Shown here: piece after piece, positions 55,740 through 64,000 of the stretch
How the letters are laid out: every line of letters begins with the position of its first letter
Numbering within the stretch: the stretch's first letter is position 1
Assembly (NCBI GenBank): GCA_036924285.1
Contig: JAYKYS010000004.1
Location: forward strand, 30,474,001 to 30,538,000
DNA: 64,000 nt
Reading direction: 5' to 3'
From: Asterella californica
Lineage: Eukaryota; Streptophyta; Marchantiopsida; Marchantiales; Aytoniaceae
Position numbers and translations under genes: made by a program
Notes under the pieces: model-generated
The model's input: only the letters and a program-made list of their open reading frames with translations
Told to the model about the DNA's origin: nothing
Database searches by the model: none

Positions 55740-57240
55740 GAAAATAATCAAAGTTCAGCTCAAAGACTTTTCGTGTCATCAACATCAGTGGTCAAAAGAC
55801 TTTCTCTAGTCATCACCATCAATGGTCAAAAGGATTGGTTATGTACCTTCTCCCACCTCGAGTTTGTTTTCGATGGTTGACATTTTGTCTTACAAGGAAA
55901 AGCTACAATTATCATCAGTGGGGTGACGCTTTAAACAATATTTTCTATACTAGTCTCTTCCATGGACAAATAAGAAGCCGAAGAAAATGTTTTACTTGTT
56001 TTACTAATTTTATCCATAAAAACTTCAATGTCATTACTTCTCATCTTACCAAGAGTTAGAAATCTAATTCTAACCGCCGGCATCGAGAGTATATCGAGAG
56101 TTTTGTGTTCTATCGAGAGTTGATCGAGACTTTACATGTCACGCATTACTTGTCTATATTTTACATGCCGACTGGACGACCTCTGATTTCATCAGTTTCA
56201 GGTTTTTCTCTTACTCACAAATATGTTGAAGTAGTTCTTTATCATTCCAGCATTCTGCGTATATCATCCTCTGGCTCCTGAAGAGAAATATATGACCTGC
56301 TGTCGATAACGACGCAAATCATCCAACCTATTAGCACTTATGTCCATGTACCACGTGCATATTCACTCTCGTCCAAGTTAAGAAGATAAGAAATATGCAT
56401 GTCCTTTAATTTATGTTCTCTTGGAAAGGTTAGGTTATAAACTGAAGGTTATAGATTTATTACTTTTGATGAAATGCTTTTATGATAATGTAAGAATACA
56501 TGAGGTATTTCACTTATGGGTTTTCTCCTTTCCGTAACAAGTGTATCATTGCTGTATAGAAAGAATGTTTTTATTAAGATAATTTAAATATAATAATTTA
56601 AATTATAAAGTTTATCTTTTACTTCTTTGTTAGTTTAGGTGTTTTGTTCTAAAATTTACGTTTAGTTCTGTTTTCAGTTTACGTGTTTGTTCTAAAAGTC
56701 TGTAAATTATTCCATATTCTTTAATGTATTTTTCACAAAATATTTTTGAATCCAATTATCAGCCAATAGTATATGATAAATCTTGGTGTGTTTTTCTTCT
56801 TCTTCTACTCCAATTGATTATATGAACTAAAATTCTCTCGCACATGACTTGTCCTCTTCCTTCTCTCTGACCAGAAGCTAAGGTTGCATGCATATTTTTC
56901 TGTTCTCTTGTAGAAAGGAACGTCTTTCGTTCCTGTTCATATGCATATTCAGTATAGTTAACTTTTACTAAACCCCTCCATGAGACTCAACCATGTCTTT
57001 TTGATGGAGTTCAGCCTATAGTTAACAGTTTGATTTTTAGTTCACATTCCATGGTCAACGAGAAACATGAAAGTCGGAGCTTGAGTTATCAAAATGGATG
57101 AGACTTGGTAATCCATGTTCAGGAAAGTCTTGCATAGAACTTTGAAATCATTTATTTTCTAACACGTATTAGGGTCTCTGCCCACTATAGGTTTAACAAG
57201 GTTATCAGGTAAAGTCACATAGTATTGGTAATTGTTTCCA
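55740..57240. other. AT-rich DNA, partial hairpin-repeat copy
   Basis: 56505-56525 carries CACTTATGGGTTTTC, the conserved word of the G repeat, without its hairpin. No gene recognised. Confidence 0.35.
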
Positions 57241-57249
57241 GTCTATTCA

Positions 57250-57570
57250 GTTGCTTATTCACCTCTTCCATCTGAAGATGGAAGAGGGCTGCCACCTTAA
57301 TTTATTACCTAACTCTTCCGACGGGAAGGGTAATAAATTAATGTCTTTATGAACGGTTCAATTTAGTGCTGCACCCTCTAAAGCGCAGAGTCCCAAACTC
57401 CACTTATGGGTTTTTTAAGAAGGTTTTCAACGTTTTTTGAGCAATTAACATTTAATATATTATTTTGATTTTATTTAATCTATAATACTTATATAATATT
57501 TATATTATTTCTGATATCTTAAAGAGAACAAAAGTACCGAAGTTGATAGAGCATGCTATTGTGTAGTCTT
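57250..57570 (+). repeat. Hairpin repeat G, copy 1
   Basis: Hairpin 1 (57262-57287): CTCTTCCATC-tgaa-GATGGAAGAG. Hairpin 2 (57300-57340): TTTATTACC...TTCC/GGAAGGGTAATAAA. Then CACTTATGGGTTTT (57401-57414), AT-rich DNA, and ACCGAAGTTGATAGAGCATGC (57536-57556). Order is shared by the other copies. Confidence 0.75.
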
Positions 57571-58924
57571 CCCACCATAAGTTCTTTTCCGCAACAGTTA
57601 GAATATTCAAGAGAAATAAAACATTCCATGATTTTGGGATGAAGGTTCCTGAATCAGACGTTTCCAGATTTTTCGCTGACAACTTCTGGCTCACATTTGC
57701 ATCGCAACTCACATAAAAAGAGACACGCGACGCAATGAATAGCCAACTGATGGAAAGACCTTATCGAGTCATACAAGAGAAAGAAGGACCAGAAAAGCCA
57801 AGCAAATAACGCCCCAAAGGAAAAAACACCAGGGCTAATCCCCGCTATCAGTAGCACATGAAACCATCTGGGCTTGTCATGCTGACGTGACCAGCTTCGC
57901 AGGAACTCTGCACGCGTGATGGTATTCCGAATACCATGTAAATGGTTCGCAGTGTATGCACAAGTGGAATTCACATGCAACATTCACACGTATCAGCTCA
58001 CGGAAGTAGGTGAAAAACCAGATACGGTGGGAAAAATACACTTTCACCGCATGCACATTGGTAAAAAATTTGCAGGTGAATATACAAACGAGTAAACAAC
58101 GAGATATACAAACAAGTAAACAACTCGTTGTTTAATCGTTTGTATATTCACCTGCGTCTAGTTCGTTCATTGTATTTGGATCTCATACGTGATTTATTTT
58201 TTATTTTGAACCAATTGTGTGCTCAGTAGATGGCTGTAGTGAAAGATAAATAATAAATGGACTCTTCTAAACACTCTGAAATTCTTTTTTCTCTTCATAT
58301 GGCTGTAGTGAAATATAAGTAATAAATGAACTCTTCTAAGAGAATAATCCGAGATAATTTGCTTTGTACCCTAGAGTTAACGATAGGACTCTGATGTACA
58401 GAGGTGAATTCGAACCGGGTCGGTCACGTCTCTAGACTTAAGCTATTGCCACTGCACTAATGATGTTTTATAAACAGAGTCTCCTTACTTAACCTTACAA
58501 ACACCTACAGCCCGGTATAGACAAGTTAACTATTGTAGTTTGGTCCGCTCCAGGGCACTCCAACGAGATGTATACGGAGTTCTCAGTAACTTCTTTAGAT
58601 TTGCTGCCTACCACAGTAGTACCCTTCACTAGGTACACACTATAGACAACCTTTCAATAAGTTTCATTTTAAGGCATCTGCATTACGTCTGCAGCCTCTC
58701 CATTTTCTGTCATGGTCCATTCTTACGGCACTTCTATAATGTTAGAAGGTACGTTTAATCTTTTCACAACCAGTTACAAGTTCAGATTCACCTCCCACTT
58801 TACGAGGTTGTCCTTTCCCCCTCCTCGGCCGAAATCACACTTGGGATGTATATTATTTGCATGGCAGGACCTTCAAGTTCGAATAACTGGAATGCACACT
58901 AGCTAATACTTTAAGCATGCATAA
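57571..58924. other. Gene-poor DNA between G repeats
   Basis: A minus-strand open frame at 57654-57983 has two hydrophobic stretches (FHVLLIAGISPGVFSFGALF, FAWLFWSFFLLY) but no recognised family. An inverted repeat lies at 58085-58150 (AAACGAGTAAACAACGAG against CTCGTTGTTTAATCGTTTG). No gene can be claimed. Confidence 0.35.
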
Positions 58925-59235
58925 ATTAACCCTCTTCCATCTTTCGATGGAAGAGGGCTGCAAGCTTAATTTATTACCTAACCCTTCCGTCGAGAAGGTT
59001 AGTAATAAACTAAAGTATTAATACTTTGTTACATTCGAGAACCGGCCAGAATTATACAGTTGGAGGTACATTGCTATAGACTTCACTTATGGGTTTTCAG
59101 GTACGTCTTGGTAGTTCTCTGTATGGATAACATTTAACACTTAAACATTAATTTTAATTTTCAATAGAGTTTAGTATACAATTTTTATGTTATAATTACA
59201 GCTTTTCTGATAACAAATACCGAACAAAAGTTACC
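58925..59235 (+). repeat. Hairpin repeat G, copy 2
   Basis: Hairpin 1 (58930-58958): CCCTCTTCCATC-tttc-GATGGAAGAGGG, a 12-bp perfect stem. Hairpin 2 (58966-59012): TTTATTACCTAACCCTTCC...GAAGGTTAGTAATAAA. Then ACTTCACTTATGGGTTTTC (59079-59097) and TACCGAACAAAAGTTACC. Confidence 0.75.
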
Positions 59236-60630
59236 CAAAGGTGGTTGAACATACATTTTGTGCGTGTTTGTTTCTTCTTGTGCTTCTTTCCCATAGAAAC
59301 GATTGGGATGCATATGCATCTTTATGTATAGCGCAGAGTACTAAACCACTCCCCAGAGGTAGAAATACGACGAGGGGATCTTCAGGACTGAGAAGCCACA
59401 ACATAGATAGTTAAATAAGCATCAATTTTCTAGAATTTTTACGAAAATATTGTGCATATAAGTGCTAAGAAATGATATGCGAACTCATTAACCATGTATA
59501 TTTGTCCTAAGCATGCAGCTACATATATGTTACTATATTATATCTTTCTGTTCCATGGGGTTAGACAATTCATTAGCACAATAGTATCCACGGTTGGGGC
59601 ATACTGGCAAAAACTTTGATACTATATTGAAGTCGAGCCTCCACTGAGATCTTAGCTTGAGCTATAGCACTCCACGGAAATAAGAAAATATAGTTGTCTT
59701 CCACTATTATATTTAGTGTAAACAAACATGTCGCTTTATATACTATCTTATACTGCTTAGAAGGATTTAAGTGCATACACTAATAATAATAAAGGTCCAC
59801 CAAAGAATTCATTCAAAAAGTTTTAAAAAGACTTTCTACTCTAAAATCTGAATTAAAGTAATATCGTTATCCAATTTGCAATTCAACTGTATTATCATAA
59901 CATCAGTCGTCCTTTCGTCTTCTAGAAAGGGAAAGATGTTATTCATAAATGATTCACACTATAGGAAATAACAATTCTTCTTCGTCTTTTAACCATAGAT
60001 TATTTTCTATTGTATTGCTTCGGGAATATGTTCTCTCTCTTATAAATTAAAACATTTTTCTCTAGATATCGCTGATTATTCCTCAATTTCTACTAAATCA
60101 AATCAATAGCTTCAAGGATACATCTATAATCTTTACTTAACTTTAGATACGAAACACTTGCAGACTGCTTCATAGTTCAATTATCTTTGGCAAACCTCAA
60201 TTTATTGATTTCGATCAACTGTAAAGGTTCATTCGTAAGATTTCCATCGAGATGTCCATTATTCGACCACTACTACTATGTATTTACTACATTGTTCGAG
60301 GATCTTGTATTTTAATATTTGTATGAAAGACCTTCTAAAAAGAATATAAGATACATTCTCTTGCAAATGGTCTGCAGCGAAAGAAATATTTGTAAGTAAT
60401 GTTATAATAACTATAGGAATGAAAAATAAATATTTGTAACCTGTAATTATCTAAACTCTAAACTTTCACAGATGGACAAACCGTGGCAATGGTTAACCCA
60501 CTTCTTACGCAATTCACATCGTGCTAAGGTTAACAGTAATATCGTTCGTAATTTTGATTAATCATATTATTATTGCATCTTTACTGTGAACTACGTATAA
60601 AAACAAGTTTCGCTTCAAACATTTATAGGT
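59236..60630. other. AT-rich DNA without recognised genes
   Basis: No coding, RNA-gene or element signal found by eye on either strand. Confidence 0.35.
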
Positions 60631-60639
60631 AAAGGCAAG

Positions 60640-60980
60640 TCACCTGTCTTCAAGCTTAGTAACAGTTTACTACGCAAGTCTTGTGTGCGGTTGTCATCAG
60701 AGTTCACAAAACAAACATGAATCAGCATTCTTGATCTAACTTCGGTATCTTTTGTTATCTTTATGTAATAATAAATATAATAAATATTATATAGATATTC
60801 TTGATTAAGTTTAAAAATAATTCAAATAATAAATATTAGTTGTTCCAATCACAGCGGAAACGTCATTAAGAAACCCATAAGTGAAGTGAAGAACTATTCT
60901 CTTCAGAGGTACAAATGCGAGAGCTTACTGGGAGCCCTCTTCCATCTTCAGATGGAAGAGGTGAATAAGCAACATGAATG
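60640..60980 (-). repeat. Hairpin repeat G, copy 3 (inverted)
   Basis: Plus-strand CCTCTTCCATC-ttca-GATGGAAGAGG at 60938-60963, preceded by AAACCCATAAGTGAAGTG (60869-60886). On the minus strand GTTGCTTATTCACCTCTTCC equals copy 1. Hairpin 2 is missing here. Confidence 0.72.
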
Positions 60981-63540
60981 ATCCCCTGCATGCTAAGCTT
61001 TATTATCGATCCGAAATACATTATTTTCAGATCATAGGAATATTGAAAAACATGTGGCATGTATATGTTGAGGTTGTCGTATCTCAAAGTCTACTGCATT
61101 ACATGATGTCCGACCTCTGTTAAATTGTCGTCGTTGGTGGATGACAATAATCGATTTATTATTATTAGTAGTTCACAGTCAGAACATACTTCCACCATGT
61201 GATAAGAAAATAAATATTAAACCAGTTATAAATACAATTAATAAACTAAAAATGAAGATATATTATGGTAAAATAGTACTTTCATATCCCCAAAAATTTA
61301 TGAATTTCTCATTTTATAGAAATAACCAAAAGACAAAATGAAGTATGAATATACTTTGGTATAGTTAAAACCATAAGAATTGCGGATCAAGGAGTGTGTT
61401 CTGGGAGAAATTGAGACGCAGAGAAAGATTTGGAGTGCTTCAATGACCTGTGAAGAAGAGTTGGACCGTTCAGACCGTTCCGGAGTCCAAACTTAATGTC
61501 CTTGGATCCATCGTGATCGAAACACCGAGGTCTAGAGCAAATTGAAGACGATATGAAGTTTCATCGGACGGTTTGGGAGTTCCGAGTGAAATTGACTCGC
61601 AAGGAAGCACTTACGTCAATTTTTCATCGCATGCGACCTGAGATTAGGTTGCTCTTCGCGATCGGTGAGCCAAGCTCTTTGTTCTTGATGTCTATGCTAT
61701 CAGGGAGTCTTCATCTACGCATAAGAGAAGACTGTACGGGGATTGGATTGTTGGTTTGGATGTGGTGAGCGAGTTTGAGCCGCATGGAGTCGATTTACAT
61801 CAGTTTTTGCAACCTGCGACTAAATTTCTTGTGTGGTTTTGCAAGAGGAACTCCAAACTGCTTGTTTGGAGTCTCGTTGGATTCAAGGTTGCTAGATCTA
61901 CCTACATGAGAAGACGGATATCAGATCAAGCGATCCGTTTGGACAGTGTGCGGGGTTTTAAGCCGTAAGAAGAAGTTTTTGCAAGTTCGGCCACCTGCGA
62001 CTGAAAATCGCGATATCTCAGCTGTCAAGAGTCGGATCTGATAGTTCTTGAGACCACCAAAGTGAGGAAGGAAGGCCTTATCGACATCTGAAGTCTTTTT
62101 GGCGAAAAGAGAAAGTTCTCAAATAGACCTTTTTCGATTCCTTCGCTACAAGTTTCATCTTTTTGAGTTCGTTGGAGTTCTAGTTGGTTATGTACAACTT
62201 GTGGTAGCTAGCTTTAGCTAAGAGCTTGTACATGAACGTTGTTTGGACTTGGGTTTGAATCTGTGATACTGGAGTTACGCTTCGATAGTTTTGGATCTAG
62301 GTTGAGATTCAATGACTCGTTTTAGGGGGTTTTGAAGCGGATTACAGACCGCTCGGATCTATTTCTTAGTTTTGTGTTGTTAGGGAGAAAGAACCGACAG
62401 TGTATGTATATTGGGAGTTGGTATATATTGCGACACTCATTTTCGTGCTTTTTTGTCTCTTTTTTGTCTCTGTTCAGCACACTACATCTCCACAGTCAAG
62501 AACCTCACGTTTTCCTGGACATCCTTCACGCAAAATCTGACACGATATCGGTGGTGAACTCGACGTGAAGGTCTGGGGTGGAGATTTTTTCTGTGTTTGA
62601 ACTTTGAAGAGGAGATTGGAGGCGGATTATTGCAGATGCACAAATTCTATTAAAATTTGTGCATGTGAATCATCTATTTATCGCTATATTTATGATGTGG
62701 CTCTCTTACTAATCATTATTCACAATTAACAAGGTTCTATTCTACAATTCTAAATCTCACCAAATTGTGTCTATTTATAACTTTGTGATATAGTGTCAAA
62801 ATTTAATTCAGGATGAGAGTATTTCAATACCTATAGTTTGATCTCTTGATCTCTTGATCTCTTGGATTAAACACTGGACGGTTGAGTTGTCAAGAAGAAT
62901 ATCTAGATAATATGATTGGTTATCACATAATATTTAAAATCCAAATTCTAAAAAATTATATTCTTAAAAGATTAGGTGTTTATCCGTAGTACAAGATACA
63001 TTCTTTTATCAACAAAAACAATTCTTTATAAAATCTTTCAAACAACAATTCAATACAATGTTTCTCAAGACTTCCCTGCAGCACGTCAAAACGAGCTAGA
63101 AAATGAAGAGCATAGGAAATCGAGATTTATATCCTACTACAGATTCTACACGATGAATATTTCTATGCTGTTTTTCCTTTTTAATTTATGATTTAATACC
63201 TTTTTCGCTCAAGAGTGAGGTTCAGCGCTTTGAGTCTGGCGCATTTTCAATGGACATTTTCGTATTGTATACCTAAGTTAACAATAGATACGTTATAGAG
63301 AAGCACATATCAAACAAAAGAGAGGGAGATGATACAAGAATCTTCAAAGACGAGACAATAGGGGTGTCAAAGTTTTAAGTTTAAAAGATTTTAAGAAGAC
63401 ACCGTTCACTTCCTATTGGCGGTCATTTTTATGAGTTGAAAGTACTAGTTTGTAATAAAAAATAGGACTCGCTGTAATTTTGTAATATTCTCTCTTCTAA
63501 AACTTAGAAACATTACATTCAGCATTAAACTTCACTACTG
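60981..63540. other. Gene-poor DNA with a GC-richer island
   Basis: 61380-62640 is less AT-rich than its surroundings, with two related words near 61800 and 61977 (TTTTTGCAA...CCACCTGCGACT). This may be a decayed LTR, but no element genes flank it. No convincing coding frame. Confidence 0.35.
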
Positions 63541-63544
63541 CCAA

Positions 63545-63770
63545 ACCTCATGACAGAAACAAGTGAAAGGCAAATAAGCATGCTCGATCAACTTCGGTAT
63601 GTTTTGTTCTTTTTATGTTACAAGAAATATTATAATTTTTATATAGATATTCTAGATTAAATATAAAAATTAATTATTAATTATTCCAAACAAATGAAAA
63701 TGGTGTTAGAAAACCATAAGTGGTGTGAGGTCTACGCGCTTCAGAGGGTACAAGTGCGAGAGCCTACTAG
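63545..63770 (-). repeat. Hairpin repeat G, copy 4 (inverted, no hairpin 1)
   Basis: Minus strand: TCTCGCACTTGTACCCTCTG, CCACTTATGGTTTTC, AT-rich, then ACCGAAGTTGATCGAGCATG (63579-63599). The hairpin end is replaced by the F fragment that starts at 63798. Confidence 0.65.
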
Positions 63771-63797
63771 GCTAAAATGATACATTAATTTCTGTGC

Positions 63798-64000
63798 CAC
63801 CAATCTTCGGTCCAAGAAGATGATCTTCCTCGAGCTACTCCTACCTTCGCAGGTACACGGTTGCGAGGCGGTAATGCTGCCCAAACCTCCTCCAGAAGAC
63901 CCTAGTCGGCGAGGTTCCAGTCCCACAAGAAGAAGTCGAGACCCAACTCCTTGATGAAGGGTTTGACCTTGGCCAACTCTGTTGCTGGTAACACCAACCC
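63798..64000 (-). pseudogene. Second copy of the F family N-terminal domain
   Basis: Minus-strand frame: GLVLPATELAKVKPF, KELGLDFFLWDWNLAD, TAG, GLLEEVWAALPPRNRVPAK, SSSWTEDWW, matching 25391-25600. One in-frame stop; homology ends just after DWW at about 63798. The upstream (N-terminal) side continues beyond the right edge. Confidence 0.8.

Noticed and set aside
57654..57983. Possible two-helix membrane protein on the minus strand
   Set aside because: Hydrophobic stretches alone in AT-rich decayed DNA are weak evidence; no family motif.

Overview
This is nuclear DNA from a photosynthetic eukaryote, most likely a streptophyte (charophyte-grade) alga. One intact intron-rich host gene, a plant-type MRS2/CorA magnesium transporter (32218-36507), lies in a large field of nested LTR retrotransposons. 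Plastid-derived (atpA, psaB) and mitochondrion-derived (nad5, nad7) fragments are inserted nearby. A Ty3/gypsy element carrying its own cytosine-5 DNA methyltransferase also fits, because DNMT-bearing Ty3 elements have been described in charophytes. The species cannot be fixed from the sequence alone.

Layout, left to right. 1-6326: element A, minus strand, a Ty3 element with intact gag-protease, a -1 frameshift site, an open pol running off the left edge, and a 5' LTR. 6327-17868: element H, minus strand, one continuous gag-protease-DNA methyltransferase-RT-RNase H-integrase-PHD finger frame of about 2,400 codons with eight in-frame stops and no frameshifts; its LTRs contain a 5S rRNA-like segment. 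17869-19757: relics of a copia element and of a chromovirus (D). 19758-30493: element E, plus strand, a chromodomain Ty3 element that has lost protease, RT and RNase H. E is interrupted by a D-type LTR (20430-21546) and by a 5.95-kb unclassified insertion F (23365-29313), which encodes an unknown coiled-coil protein and is saturated with GAAGAC/GTCTTC. 32218-36507: the MRS2 gene, 11 exons. 37440-38765: mitochondrial-type fragments. 39516-39755: a plastid chimera. 39966-52140: chromovirus C, minus strand, split within integrase by complete element B (42270-51228; two 1,328-bp LTRs, CCGT target duplication). 52150-63770: AT-rich, gene-poor DNA with decayed LTRs, a fold-back element, a short tandem array, a dispersed hairpin-bearing repeat and a possible RT relic. 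63798-64000: a second copy of part of the F gene.

The element genes follow the retroelement cycle: Gag forms the particle, protease matures it, RT/RNase H copy RNA to DNA and integrase inserts it. Chromodomains (C, D, E) and a PHD finger (H) are candidate chromatin-targeting modules. H additionally carries a DNMT3-like enzyme that could methylate its own or neighbouring DNA. Most of H's stop codons are explained by C-to-T changes, the signature expected when a methylated element decays.
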